Counted from the stretch's first letter, positions 14,882 to 25,184 are shown. The stretch: DNA of 64,000 nucleotides from Sphingomonas sp. Leaf32 (GCF_001421765.1 NZ_LMLA01000007.1:62355-126354); one strand, 5' to 3'. The notes: a model not told the origin generated them from the sequence alone. Numbers and translations: made by a program.

Positions 14882-16054
14882 ATGGACCTCGTCTTTGGCT
14901 GGCGCAGCGCCATGCTGCTCTCCGCAACGGTCGTGCTGCTGCCATTGGCTGCGGCATTGGCGTCGAGCCTGCGCAATCGACGGGCGAACCGGACGCTGGC
15001 GCTTATGATCCTCGTCCTCGTCGGCGTCTTCACGCCGTGGCTCATCGGGTTCGCGGGCTTCTACGATCGCTGGCGCTGGCTGACGTTTCTCCCGGTCGCG
15101 GTGCCGTTGTTGGTCCCGGCCTTGCTGCGCTTCTACGTCCACGCCCTGATGGGCGATACGCTGCCGCCGCGATGGCGGGCCATGCTTGTACCCGGAATAG
15201 TCGAATTCGGTTTCCAGGCGATCAGCTTCTGCCTGCCGATGCCCTGGAAGGACCACTGGGCGGATATCGCCTTCTTGGTCTTCACGCCGATCTTCTCGCT
15301 CGCGCTGATCGGCAGTTTCGCGATGCACATCGTCGCATCGCTGCGGCTGTTGCGGCGCTATCGCAGGGCGCTGGCCCATGTCGTCGGTGACGATGCGCGC
15401 TTTGCTGCGCGCTGGTTGTCCACTGCGATCGCCGCCTTCGGGCTGTTATGGAGCATCTGGGCGGCGGTGCTGATCTGGGACTGGTTCGATCCGCTCGGCT
15501 ATACCGGACTGATGTGGCTGTATCTGATGATCGCGGCCGCCGCGCTGTTTCTCGCGATCGAGGGGTGGCGGCATGGTGGTGCGCCGTTTCCCGAGCTGTC
15601 GACGCTCGAACGCCGTCCGGCGGCGCATGACAAGGGGCCTGCGCGCGACTGGGCACGACAGGGTGCCGAATGGGCCGAGCGGACCCGCGCCGCCGGGTGG
15701 GCGAACGACCCTGATATCGACGTGGCGACGCTTGCCCGGCTGCTGGGCACCAACACCGCCTATCTGTCGCGCGCGTTGAACGAGGGTCTGGGTCTGAACT
15801 ATGCGGCGTTCATAAATGGATTGCGCAGTCGCGCCGTCATCGCGCGCCTCGACGCGGGCGACACGCGCGACGTATTGAGCCTCGCGCTGGAGGTAGGGTT
15901 CGCGTCGAAGGCCAGCTTCAACCGGGCGTTCCGGGCCACGACCGGCATGACGCCTTCGCAGTATCGGACCCAGGTCGCAGAAACGAAAAACCATGCGGCG
16001 TTGCCGGAAATGAGGCGACCGGACGCGGTTCCGCCGTCCATTCCCAGCGCATGA
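14882..16054 (+). CDS. Membrane-anchored AraC-family transcriptional regulator (second copy of design)
   Basis: A 390-residue protein with about seven transmembrane helices in residues 1-220 (MLLSATVVLLPLAAALA, ALMILVLVGVFTPWLIGF, WLYLMIAAAALFLAI). A C-terminal AraC domain follows (about 285-365; IDVATLARLLGTNTAYLSRALNEGLGLNY and LEVGFASKASFNRAFRATTGMTPSQYR). The design matches the regulator at 12145 but the two sequences are clearly diverged. Its stop overlaps the start of an S41 peptidase (ATGA), so the two are co-translated, tying this regulator to an exported protease. Ligand unknown. Confidence 0.85.
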   Translation: MDLVFGWRSAMLLSATVVLLPLAAALASSLRNRRANRTLALMILVLVGVFTPWLIGFAGFYDRWRWLTFLPVAVPLLVPALLRFYVHALMGDTLPPRWRAMLVPGIVEFGFQAISFCLPMPWKDHWADIAFLVFTPIFSLALIGSFAMHIVASLRLLRRYRRALAHVVGDDARFAARWLSTAIAAFGLLWSIWAAVLIWDWFDPLGYTGLMWLYLMIAAAALFLAIEGWRHGGAPFPELSTLERRPAAHDKGPARDWARQGAEWAERTRAAGWANDPDIDVATLARLLGTNTAYLSRALNEGLGLNYAAFINGLRSRAVIARLDAGDTRDVLSLALEVGFASKASFNRAFRATTGMTPSQYRTQVAETKNHAALPEMRRPDAVPPSIPSA

Positions 16055-17532
16055 ACCGACGCGATCTGCTTGCGGCCCTTGCCGCGCTTCCACTGGTCTC
16101 TTGCCCTACACGCGCCATCGCCGCGCCCGATGCCGCGGGTATTGCCGAGGATGTCGCTGTGCTGCGCGCGGCGATGGCGATCCATCCGGGGCTGCACCGT
16201 TATCTGTCGCCGGGCGATGTCGCTCGCCATCTTGCAGCCTTCGAGCGTGACTATGCCGCCGGCGCACGGGCGGGGTCGTGCGAGCGTTGTTTCCTCGTTT
16301 TGTCCCGGTTCCTGACCACGATCCGCTGCGGACACAGCTATCCCAATTTCTTCAACCAGCGTGATCCGGCGGTAAAGGCGCTGTTCGACCGTCCGACCCG
16401 GTTGCCGTTCGACTTCGAATGGATCGGGCGATCGATGGTCGTCACCGCCGACCATAGCGGAACCGGCGCGTTGCCGCGCGGGTCGCATATCCTGTCAGTC
16501 GACGGACGAGGTGCTGGCGACATTCTCGACGCGTTGATGCCCTATACCCGTGCCGACGGGCATAATGACGGCAAGCGTCGCTCGCTGCTTGGCGTACGGG
16601 GGGCGGAGGACATCGAATATTTCGATGTCTTCCAGGGGCTGCTGTTGCCACCCAAAGGGGGCGTGCGCCGTCTGTCGGTGCGGCGACCGGATGGCCGGGA
16701 AAGGCGTCTGGAGGTGCCCGCGATCGGTATTGCCGCGCGGCAGGCGACGATGACCCGCGTGCGCGAGGACAGCGATGCCCCGCGCTGGACCTACTGGGTG
16801 CGACCGGACGGCGTGGCGGTGCTGGACATGCCCGGTTGGGCGATGTGGAACTCCAAATGGGACTGGCGACGCTGGCTGTCCGACCGCCTCGACGATGCGG
16901 CGACCACGCGCGGTCTGGTGATCGACCTGCGCCGCAACGAGGGCGGCGACGATTGCGGCGATCCGATCCTCGCGCGGTTGATCGAGCGCGATCTGGTCGG
17001 TTGGACGTTCGAAACGAAAGTGCGGTTTCGCGAGGTGCCGGCAGCGCTGGCGCCGCACGTCTCCACCTGGGATAACCGGTTCCGTCGCCTCGGCGTCGGC
17101 GGTACCGATCTGGGCGATGGCTGGTACGGCCTGCCCGAACGCGAGAACCAACTGCCGATCCGCCCGGACGCGAAGCGCCTGGGCGTACCCGTCGCCGCGC
17201 TGATCGGCCCGGCGAACAGTTCGGCGACCTTCGGCTTCATCAACGCGGCGCGTGCCAGCGGCCGGATCAGGCTGCTTGGCGAAGCGACCGGTGGCAACCG
17301 GCGCGGGATCAATGGCGGGGGCTTCTTCTTCACGACGCTGCCCGGCAGCGGGATCGAGTTCGACCTGCCGCTGATCGGCTATTTCCCGTCGACGCCGCAG
17401 CCCGATGCCGGCATCGAACCGGATGTCCGCATCCCTCTGACGGCGGATGCGATCGCGGCGGGCACCGATCCTGCACTGGAAGCCGCAGCGACATGGTTGG
17501 CCGAACGTAGTGTGCGTCCGCATTCCGGCTAG
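16051..17532 (+). CDS. Exported S41-family (tail-specific-like) serine peptidase
   Basis: A 493-residue protein. The N-terminus MNRRDLLAALAALPLVSC has a twin-arginine pair and a lipobox-like LVSC, so export by Tat and possible lipidation are suggested. The C-terminal half has the S41 core: VAVLDMPGW, GLVIDLRRNEGG and the catalytic-serine region GPANSSATFGFINAAR, then GEATGGNRRGINGG. The N-terminal part is a helical domain with an unusual cysteine pair SCERCF and IRCGHSYPNF. A PDZ-like segment (GSHILSVDGRGAGD) lies between. It is translationally coupled to the membrane AraC regulator; substrate unknown. Confidence 0.85.
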   Translation: MNRRDLLAALAALPLVSCPTRAIAAPDAAGIAEDVAVLRAAMAIHPGLHRYLSPGDVARHLAAFERDYAAGARAGSCERCFLVLSRFLTTIRCGHSYPNFFNQRDPAVKALFDRPTRLPFDFEWIGRSMVVTADHSGTGALPRGSHILSVDGRGAGDILDALMPYTRADGHNDGKRRSLLGVRGAEDIEYFDVFQGLLLPPKGGVRRLSVRRPDGRERRLEVPAIGIAARQATMTRVREDSDAPRWTYWVRPDGVAVLDMPGWAMWNSKWDWRRWLSDRLDDAATTRGLVIDLRRNEGGDDCGDPILARLIERDLVGWTFETKVRFREVPAALAPHVSTWDNRFRRLGVGGTDLGDGWYGLPERENQLPIRPDAKRLGVPVAALIGPANSSATFGFINAARASGRIRLLGEATGGNRRGINGGGFFFTTLPGSGIEFDLPLIGYFPSTPQPDAGIEPDVRIPLTADAIAAGTDPALEAAATWLAERSVRPHSG

Positions 17533-17917
17533 TCCAATCCGCTGGTTGCCGGAACATTGCCTTGCGATCGCGGGGAGGCTTGGCCGCTTTTCGAGCCATC
17601 CGTTGCGTTCGAAATGGGTAGCTGCTCTAGGATCAGCTATCCTCGAGTTGCCATTTTACGCGGGAATGATTTGCACGTCGCGCTTCCATGTCGGTGGATG
17701 CGTCGTGCCGATCAAGCTCGCAGTAAGCCGCGATCGAGCGGTCTTAGACATCGAGAAAATAGCTTCGCGATAGAGCCGGTACCATCGGTATCTTGCCGGA
17801 AATCGGGTCTTACCCTTCCGCCAGCGTCTAGCTAGTCGATGGGCGTTGACACGAATAGGACGCAGAGATGCGATGCCGCCCATTCCCGATGCAGATACAA
17901 CCACATGCCGATCAGAA
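17533..17917. other. 385-base gene-free stretch
   Basis: Between the S41 peptidase and tRNA-Ser. It is somewhat less GC-rich than its surroundings and has no reading frame with a ribosome site or recognisable product. A frame across 17839-18081 yields a peptide that simply translates the tRNA, an artefact often seen in automatic annotations. I see nothing else here. Confidence 0.6.
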
Positions 17918-18010
17918 TGGCGGAGACGGAGGGATTCGAACCCTCGGTAGGAGTAATCCCCCTACGGCGGTTTAGCAAACCGCTGGTTTCAGCCACTCAC
18001 CCACGTCTCC
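17918..18010 (-). tRNA. tRNA-Ser (anticodon GCT)
   Basis: Read on the minus strand, the gene begins GGAGACGTGGGTGAGTGGCT and ends GTTCGAATCCC...CGTCTCCGCCA. The 7-base acceptor stem (GGAGACG / CGTCTCC), the anticodon stem-loop GCGGTTTGCTAAACCGC with anticodon GCT, a long variable arm (TAGGGGGATTACTCCTA) and the T-loop TTCGAAT are all visible, with CCA encoded. The long variable arm and the anticodon identify serine (codons AGC/AGU). Confidence 0.96.
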
Positions 18011-18039
18011 CAAGCGCGCAGCGCTGCTTGGAGAGCGGG

Positions 18040-18068
18040 CCTATAGCGGGGGAATGGGCGGCGATCAA
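18040..18068 (-). promoter_or_regulatory. Likely sigma-70 promoter of tRNA-Ser
   Basis: On the minus strand TTGATC (18068-18063) and TATAGG (18045-18040) are 17 bases apart, ending 29 bases upstream of the tRNA. A short hairpin (CCAAGC...GCTTGG) lies between the promoter and the tRNA. Confidence 0.65.
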
Positions 18069-18176
18069 CACCCTACGTTGATCGTAATTCGACGCCGCCC
18101 GGCCGCGCGTTCATTGCAGGGACAGCTACCTGGCGACTATCGTGCGCGGGACGGGCATGATTGCGGGGAACGAGTG

Positions 18177-18905
18177 ATGAAACGGTTGATCGGATGGATG
18201 GCGCCGCTGCTGGTGCTGGCGGTGCCGGCCCAGGCGCAGGTGCGGACCGTCGATCCCAACGATGCGATCGATGGCGATCTGGCCCCGCAGCAACGGGCGC
18301 CTGCGCCTGCGCCAAGGTCGACCGTGCCGCCCGCCTATGAGTCCGCACCGGCCCAGCCGCAGCAGCAGACGCCGCCGCCCGTACAGCAATCACCGAGTAC
18401 GACCGCGACATCGGCGGCGAACGACACGTTCGAGCGTGAGGATCTGATCGGCGCGGCCGAGGGGGTGTTCGGGCGCGGGGCCGAGGGGCTGGCCGGAATC
18501 CTGGAAAATATCCTGAAGGACCAGGGCAAGCCCAACGCCTATATCGCCGGCCGCGAGGCGGCGGGCGCGTTCGTTGTCGGGTTGCGCTACGGATCGGGCG
18601 TGATGAACCACAAGGTCGAGGGGCAGCGGCCGGTCTATTGGACCGGACCCTCGGTCGGGTTCGATGTCGGCGGCGACGCAACCAAGGTCTTCGTGCTGGT
18701 CTACAACCTGTATGATTCGCAGGAACTGTACAAACGCTTCCCGGCGGCCGAGGGGCGGGCCTATTTCGTCGGCGGGTTCTCCGCGAGCTATCTGCGGCGG
18801 GGGGACGTGGTGCTGATCCCCGTGCGACTGGGCGTCGGATGGCGGCTGGGGGCGAATGTCGGGTATATGCGGTTCAGCGAGAAGCAGAGGTGGCTGCCGT
18901 TTTAA
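18177..18905 (+). CDS. EipA-family cell envelope integrity protein (DUF1134)
   Basis: A 242-residue exported protein. A signal peptide (LIGWMAPLLVLAVPAQA) is followed by a proline/glutamine-rich linker (residues about 30-80). The conserved DUF1134 domain starts near FEREDLIGAAEGVFGRGAEGL and includes GKPNAYIAGREAAGAFVVGLRYG and GPSVGFDVGGDATKVFVLVYNL. DUF1134/EipA is a periplasmic protein needed for envelope integrity in Brucella and Caulobacter. Start ATG 18177 follows GGGGAACGAG; the frame extends upstream into non-coding DNA. It is a single gene, followed by palindromic repeats. Confidence 0.88.
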   Translation: MKRLIGWMAPLLVLAVPAQAQVRTVDPNDAIDGDLAPQQRAPAPAPRSTVPPAYESAPAQPQQQTPPPVQQSPSTTATSAANDTFEREDLIGAAEGVFGRGAEGLAGILENILKDQGKPNAYIAGREAAGAFVVGLRYGSGVMNHKVEGQRPVYWTGPSVGFDVGGDATKVFVLVYNLYDSQELYKRFPAAEGRAYFVGGFSASYLRRGDVVLIPVRLGVGWRLGANVGYMRFSEKQRWLPF

Positions 18906-19057
18906 GGCGCAGGGCGGCCCGCAACTGCGGGACTCGCCCCAGCCCGGCCGGCGGCTGAAAGCCGACCGACGACGCGGGCTTTGCCCGCGGCGCTGGCGAT
19001 CGAAACGTCATCCCGTTTACAGTCTTTCGAGCGGCTGCCGTCGTTCGCTCCTCGTAG

Positions 19058-19147
19058 AGATTCCGGCCTTCGCTGGGATGACGCTCAGGCGGGGGCCGTA
19101 GATCCATATCAAAAGAAGCGGGACCCCGGGTCAAGCCCGGGGTGACG
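19058..19147. repeat. Two REP-like palindromes downstream of eipA
   Basis: ATTCCGGCCTTCGCTGGGAT followed by GACG at 19060-19083 and GGACCCCGGGTCAAGCCCGG followed by GGTGACG at 19121-19147. Both belong to families present elsewhere in the window. They lie in the 266-base convergent space between eipA and the dihydroorotase gene; no other structure is clear there. Confidence 0.7.
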
Positions 19148-19171
19148 ATGGTGGTATCGTCCTGATCCCTC

Positions 19172-20503
19172 TCAGCCCCCCGGAAACGCGGTCGATTCGA
19201 ACCGCACCGGCGCGCCCTGAGCCTCACCGACCAGTTGCGCTTCCCACATCGCGGTCCGGCCGCGCACGATGGTCCCGACCGGCCGGCCGGTCAGCGTGTC
19301 GCCGGTGAAGGGCGACCAGCCCGCGCGCGAGGCGAGCCACGATTCCTCGATGGTCCAGCGTTGCTTCAGGTCGACGACGGTGAAGTCGGCGTCATAGCCG
19401 AACGCGATCCGCCCCTTGCCGGCCAGCCCGAAGATGCGCTGCGCCCCGGCGCTGGTCAGGTCGATCAGGCGTGCGAGCGTCAGCCGTCCCTCCGCGACAT
19501 GGTTCAGCAGCAGCGGCAGCAGCGTCTGGACGCCCGGCATCCCGCTGGGGGTGGCGGGGTAGCGCTTGGCCTTTTCCTCGATCGTGTGCGGCGCATGGTC
19601 GGAACCGATCACGTCGGGCACGCCCTGCGTCAGCCAGTGCCACAGCCCGTCGCGATGCGCAGCCGACCGGATCGGCGGGTTCATCTGGGCATAGGTGCCA
19701 AGGCGCGGATAGGCGTCCTCGCCCGCCAGCGTCAGATGCTGCGGCGTGACCTCGCAAGAGGCGATGTCCTTGTTCACGCCCAGGAGTTCCAGCTCGGCCG
19801 GGGTGGTGACGTGCAGGACGTGCACGCGCCGCCCGGCCTCACGCGCCAGCCGCAGGATGCGGCGGGTGGCGATCAGCGCGCTTTCATCGTCGCGCCAGAC
19901 GGGGTGCGAGGCGGGATCGCCGCTCACCCGCTCGCCCTCGCGCGCGATCATCCGCATCTCGTCCTCGGCATGGATCGCCACGCGGCGATGCCCGGAGCGC
20001 AGCACGCGCAGCAGGTCGTCATCCTCTGACACCAGCAGGTCGCCGGTCGACGATCCCATGAAGATCTTGACGCCGGCGGTGCCGGGCAGCCGCTCCAGCT
20101 CGGCCAGATGGTTCGCGTTGCGCGCGGTGGCACCGACGTAGAAGGCGTGGTCGCAATACATCCGCCCCTTGGCGCGGGCGAGCTTGTCGGCGATCGCGTC
20201 CTCGGTATCGGTCGCGGGCTTGGTGTTCGGCATTTCGAACACGGCGGTCACGCCGCCCATCACCGCCGCGATCGATCCGGTGACGAGGTCTTCCTTATGC
20301 TCCAGTCCGGGTTCGCGGAAATGGACCTGCGTGTCGATGACGCCCGGCAGGATGTCGAGGCCGGTACAGTCGATCGTCTCGCCCGCGTCGCCGGCCACGC
20401 CGATGCCGGCGATCCGCCCGTCGACGATGCCGATATCGACCTGTGCCGGGCCGGAGGGAAGGTGGACGGTGCCACCGGTGAGCTTGGTATCGAAGGTCGC
20501 CAT
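19172..20503 (-). CDS. Dihydroorotase-like amidohydrolase (class I), altered metal motif
   Basis: A 443-residue amidohydrolase of the class I dihydroorotase/allantoinase group, which would close carbamoyl-aspartate to dihydroorotate in pyrimidine synthesis. It has the carbamylated-lysine region GVKIFMGSSTG, metal histidines in VAIHAEDE and HVLHVTTP, the catalytic Asp in IGSDHAPHT, and the ending EIESWLASRAGWSPF-like (here EESWLASRAGWSPF). The first metal motif, normally DxHxH, reads DTQVHFREPG: Gln replaces the first His. This variant is, from memory, common in alphaproteobacterial members, so the protein may be a genuine subtype or act on another substrate. It is transcribed divergently from ygfZ 45 bases away. 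Confidence 0.8.
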   Translation of the reverse strand: MATFDTKLTGGTVHLPSGPAQVDIGIVDGRIAGIGVAGDAGETIDCTGLDILPGVIDTQVHFREPGLEHKEDLVTGSIAAVMGGVTAVFEMPNTKPATDTEDAIADKLARAKGRMYCDHAFYVGATARNANHLAELERLPGTAGVKIFMGSSTGDLLVSEDDDLLRVLRSGHRRVAIHAEDEMRMIAREGERVSGDPASHPVWRDDESALIATRRILRLAREAGRRVHVLHVTTPAELELLGVNKDIASCEVTPQHLTLAGEDAYPRLGTYAQMNPPIRSAAHRDGLWHWLTQGVPDVIGSDHAPHTIEEKAKRYPATPSGMPGVQTLLPLLLNHVAEGRLTLARLIDLTSAGAQRIFGLAGKGRIAFGYDADFTVVDLKQRWTIEESWLASRAGWSPFTGDTLTGRPVGTIVRGRTAMWEAQLVGEAQGAPVRFESTAFPGG

Positions 20504-20548
20504 TGCCGCCTCTTGTGGTCAGGGGGTGGGCCGTCCTACCTGTTGGCC

Positions 20549-21292
20549 ATGACCATGACCACCCCCGCTTGCCCCCCCGGTACCTGGCTGTCCGACCGGG
20601 CGGTGTTGCGCGTCGGCGGCACCGAAGCGCGCGTCTTTCTGCAAGGGCTGGTGACGCAGGATATGGGCGCGGTGACGCCCGAAACGCCGGGGTGGGCCGC
20701 GTTGCTCAGCGCGCAGGGCAAGGCGCTGTTTGATTTCATCCTGTGGGCCGATAGTGATGATATCCTGATCGATTGCGAGGAAGCGGTGGCGGATGCGCTG
20801 GCAAAACGGCTGACGCTGTACCGCCTGCGCCGCGCGGTGACGATCGAGCGTACCGATATCGGCGTCCACTGGTCGCGCGAGGGGACGGACGGCGTGGCCG
20901 ATCCCCGACTGGCGGCGCTGGGGCGGCGCTGGCTGGCCCCGGCGGGCGCGGCGGCGAGCGGCTGGCCGGCGCACCGGCTGCGTCACGGCGTGGCCGAGGG
21001 GCGGGCCGAGCTGGGCGACGGGCAGACGCTGTGGCTGGAATGCAATGCCCGCGAGCTGAACGGGGTCAGCTTCACCAAGGGCTGCTATGTGGGCCAGGAA
21101 AATACCGCGCGGATGAACTATCGCTCGACGGTCAACCGCCGGCTGGTGGTGGTGCCGACCGACGTGCCCGGGCCGCGCACGCGCATCGTCTATCCCGAGC
21201 TGGGCCTCGCCGTCGAGCATCGCCGGATCGACGATCTGGGCGAGGCGTTGCGGCCCGACTGGCTGGCGACGGCGCTGGCGGAGCCGGCCTGA
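20549..21292 (+). CDS. ygfZ: YgfZ/GcvT-like folate-binding protein (Fe-S assembly factor)
   Basis: A 247-residue protein related to the glycine cleavage T-protein. The diagnostic YgfZ signature KGCYVGQE appears in SFTKGCYVGQENTARM, and the N-terminal RVFLQGLVTQDM is also typical. YgfZ/IBA57-type proteins use tetrahydrofolate and support maturation or repair of certain iron-sulfur enzymes. Start ATG 20549 or 20555 (tandem); no strong ribosome site is visible, so the exact start is open. It is divergent from the dihydroorotase-like gene and upstream of threonine synthase. Confidence 0.88.
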   Translation: MTMTTPACPPGTWLSDRAVLRVGGTEARVFLQGLVTQDMGAVTPETPGWAALLSAQGKALFDFILWADSDDILIDCEEAVADALAKRLTLYRLRRAVTIERTDIGVHWSREGTDGVADPRLAALGRRWLAPAGAAASGWPAHRLRHGVAEGRAELGDGQTLWLECNARELNGVSFTKGCYVGQENTARMNYRSTVNRRLVVVPTDVPGPRTRIVYPELGLAVEHRRIDDLGEALRPDWLATALAEPA

Positions 21293-21362
21293 GCGTCATG
21301 CCGTGGCATAACCGCGCCGAGGCCCGATGGACGGCGCGGGCGGCTGCGATACAAGTCACATC

Positions 21363-22586
<1,224 letters not shown>

Positions 22587-22589
22587 GAC

Positions 22590-22615
22590 GGGCCGAACGG
22601 TTCCGTTCGACGGCC
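22590..22615. terminator. Possible bidirectional terminator hairpin between convergent genes
   Basis: GGCCGAACGG, TTC, then CGTTCGACGGCC form an imperfect stem with one bulge, in the 36-base gap between thrC and the helicase gene. There is no T-tract, so the call is uncertain. Confidence 0.4.
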
Positions 22616-22622
22616 TCGCGTC

Positions 22623-25031
22623 CTAATCCAGCGCCATCGCCTCGGCGGCCAGTGCTTCCGCCTCGACCAGCAACGCGTCGTCGGCCGACCCCTGCGTCAC
22701 GCGTTCGCGCCCGACCAGCACCAGCACCGGCACCGCCAGCGGGCTGACGCGGTCGAGCTCGACATGGCGGATGCGGGCCTGCGCCGTTTCCAGCAGTGTC
22801 GCCAGTCGCCCGACATCGGTCATCCGCGCGCGGGCATCGTCCCATGCCGCCTGCAGCAGCAGATGGCCGGGTTCGTATTTGCGCAGCACGTCGTAGATCA
22901 GGTCGGTCGAGAAAGTGACCTGCTTGCCGGTCTTGCGCTTGCCGGGATGCTGCCGCTCGACAAGGCCGCCGATCACCGCGACCTCGCGAAAGGCGCGTTT
23001 CAGCAGCGCCGATCCCTGTACCCAGTCGACGAATTCATGTTCGAGAATGTCGGGGGAGAACAGCGCTCGCGGGTCGGTGATCGGTTCGAGCGCGTAGCAG
23101 GCCAGCGCATAGTCGTTCGACACGAAACCGATCGGATTGAGACCGAGCGCCTCCATCCGGCGGGTAATCAACATGCCGAGCGACTGGTGCGCGTTCCATC
23201 CTTCGAAGCTGTAGGCGACCATGTAATGCCGCCCGTCATGCGGAAAGGTTTCGACCAGCAGTTCGCCGGGGCGCGGCAGGACCGAGCGGCGCGCCTGGAT
23301 TTCCAGCCACTCGCGCACGTCATCGGGAAAGCGCGACCATTGGGACGGATCGGCCAGAAACCCGCGCACCCGGTCGGCCAGGTTGGTCGACAGCGCCATT
23401 CGGGTGCCGCCATATTTGGGGATGCGCGCGGGCTTGGCTGTCGCGCGGACGACCAGATCGGTCAGTTCGATCTTTTCCACCTCCAGGCTCATGCCCGAAA
23501 AGAAGAAGGTGTCGCCGGGCGACAGGGTGGAGGCGAAATATTCCTCGACCGTGCCGAGCCGTCGCCCGTTCCGGAACCGCACGTCGAGCGTCGGCGCGTC
23601 GACGATGATGCCGGCGTTCAGCCGATGCTGCGCGATGAAGGCGGGCTTGGTGACGGTCCACAACCCGTCTGCATCCAGCCGCAGCCGCTTGAACCGGTCA
23701 TATGCCTTCAGCGCATAACCGCCCTCGGCAATATAATGCAGCACGCGGTCGAACGTGTCGGCATCCAGCGCGGAATAGGGGAGGGCGCCCTGCACCTCCG
23801 CCAGCATGTCGGCGGCGGCGAAGGGTTCGGCGCAGGCGCAGCCCATCAGATGCTGCGCCAGCACGTCCAGCGCACCGGGGCGGAAGACTTCGCGGTCGAG
23901 TTCCCCCGCCTCCACCGCGTCGAGCGCCGCCTGCGCTTCCAGAAATTCGAAGCGGTTGCCGGGCACCAGCAGCGCCTTCGACACCTCGTCCAGCCGGTGA
24001 TTGGCGCGACCGATCCGTTGCAGCAGGCGCGACGATCCCTTGGGTGCGCCCATCTGGATCACGCAGTCGACATCGCCCCAGTCGACGCCCAGGTCGAGGC
24101 TCGCGGTGGCGACCAGCGCGCGGAGCTTGCCATCGGCCATCGCCGCCTCGACCTTGCGCCGCGCCTCGCGGTCGAGGCTGCCGTGATGGACTCCGATCGG
24201 CAGCTGCGCATCATTGGCCAGCCACAGGTCCTGAAAGATCAGTTCGGCCAGGCTGCGGGTGTTGCAGAAGACGATGGTGGTGCGGTTGCGCTCGATCTCG
24301 CGCATCACCTGCCCGGCAGCATAGCGGCCGGAATGGCCCGACCAGGGGATGCGGTCCTGCGGCAACAGGATACGGATATCCGGGTCGGCGCCCGGCTCCC
24401 CCTGAACCAGCGTCACCGCGTCGATGTCGCCATGCGGGGCGAGCCAAGCGCGATAGCCGTCGGGATCGGCGACCGTCGCCGACAGCGCCACCCGGCGCAA
24501 GGCCGGGGCATGGCGTTGCAGCCGGGTGAGGCATAGTGCCAGCAGATCGCCGCGCTTGTCGGTGGCGAAGGCGTGGACCTCATCGACGATGATCGTGCGC
24601 AGCGATGCGAACAGCCGGTCGGCATCGGGATAGGATAGCAGCAGGCTGAGCGATTCGGGTGTCGTCAGCAGGATGTGCGGCGGTTTGGCGCGCTGGCGTG
24701 CCTTGCGGTCGGACGGGGTGTCGCCGGTGCGGGTCTCGACCCGGATGGGCAGGTCCATCTCGGCGATCGGGGTCAGCAGGTTGCGCTGCACGTCGACCGC
24801 CAGCGCCTTCAGCGGCGAGATATAGAGGGTGTGCAGGCCGTCGCCGGGGGTTTCGATCAATTCGGCCAGCGTCGGCAGGAAGCCGGCGAGGGTCTTGCCC
24901 GCGCCGGTCGCGGCGACCAGCAGTGCGTGGTTCCCGGCGCGCGCGACGTCCAGCATCTCGCGCTGGTGACGGCGCGGGGACCATCCGCGTGCGGCGAACC
25001 AGTCGGCTAAAGGGGCGGGGAGGTCGCGCAC
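22623..25031 (-). CDS. Lhr-like ligase-associated DEXH-box DNA helicase
   Basis: An ~802-residue superfamily 2 helicase. Walker A is AATGAGKTLAGFLP, motif II is IIVDEVHAF, motif III SATV, and motif VI LLQRIGRANHR. A long C-terminal Lhr core and DUF4670-like region follow (TLDVRFRNGRRLGTVEEYFASTLSPGDTFFF). This subgroup is usually encoded with an ATP-dependent DNA ligase, a nuclease and a phosphoesterase in a DNA-damage-response set, but those partners are not adjacent here. The frame extends to an ATG at 25112 lying inside a palindromic repeat; I prefer GTG 25031 (or TTG 25040), just before LPAPLADWFAARGWSPRRHQ, where homology should begin. Confidence 0.85.
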   Translation of the reverse strand: MRDLPAPLADWFAARGWSPRRHQREMLDVARAGNHALLVAATGAGKTLAGFLPTLAELIETPGDGLHTLYISPLKALAVDVQRNLLTPIAEMDLPIRVETRTGDTPSDRKARQRAKPPHILLTTPESLSLLLSYPDADRLFASLRTIIVDEVHAFATDKRGDLLALCLTRLQRHAPALRRVALSATVADPDGYRAWLAPHGDIDAVTLVQGEPGADPDIRILLPQDRIPWSGHSGRYAAGQVMREIERNRTTIVFCNTRSLAELIFQDLWLANDAQLPIGVHHGSLDREARRKVEAAMADGKLRALVATASLDLGVDWGDVDCVIQMGAPKGSSRLLQRIGRANHRLDEVSKALLVPGNRFEFLEAQAALDAVEAGELDREVFRPGALDVLAQHLMGCACAEPFAAADMLAEVQGALPYSALDADTFDRVLHYIAEGGYALKAYDRFKRLRLDADGLWTVTKPAFIAQHRLNAGIIVDAPTLDVRFRNGRRLGTVEEYFASTLSPGDTFFFSGMSLEVEKIELTDLVVRATAKPARIPKYGGTRMALSTNLADRVRGFLADPSQWSRFPDDVREWLEIQARRSVLPRPGELLVETFPHDGRHYMVAYSFEGWNAHQSLGMLITRRMEALGLNPIGFVSNDYALACYALEPITDPRALFSPDILEHEFVDWVQGSALLKRAFREVAVIGGLVERQHPGKRKTGKQVTFSTDLIYDVLRKYEPGHLLLQAAWDDARARMTDVGRLATLLETAQARIRHVELDRVSPLAVPVLVLVGRERVTQGSADDALLVEAEALAAEAMALD

Positions 25032-25077
25032 TCGCGCCAATGTAGGGTGGCGGGGGCGGGGTGCAACGCGGGCATGG

Positions 25078-25167
25078 ACCGTATCCCCGCGCAGGCGGGG
25101 ATCCAGAGCCACGAACGCGACGGTCGCATTTTTTTTGGCCCTGGACCCCGCCTGCGCGGGGGTACGA
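25078..25167. repeat. Inverted REP-like pair with central T8 tract
   Basis: TATCCCCGCGCAGGCGGGGA (within 25078-25106) and its inverted partner GGACCCCGCCTGCGCGGGGG (within 25141-25167) lie 34 bases apart. A run of eight T (25129-25136) lies between them. They fill the gap between the helicase and phoD genes, both on the minus strand. The hairpin plus T-run could also stop transcription coming from the left. Confidence 0.75.
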
Positions 25168-25184
25168 TGGCGGGGTGATTGGCG

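Noticed and set aside
17839..18081. 80-codon frame with AETEGFEPS over the tRNA
   Set aside because: The peptide is the translation of tRNA-Ser on the opposite strand, a well-known artefact.
25032..25112. N-terminal extension of the helicase (MALDPRLRGDTV)
   Set aside because: It translates a palindromic repeat copy; homology should start near LPAPLADWF.
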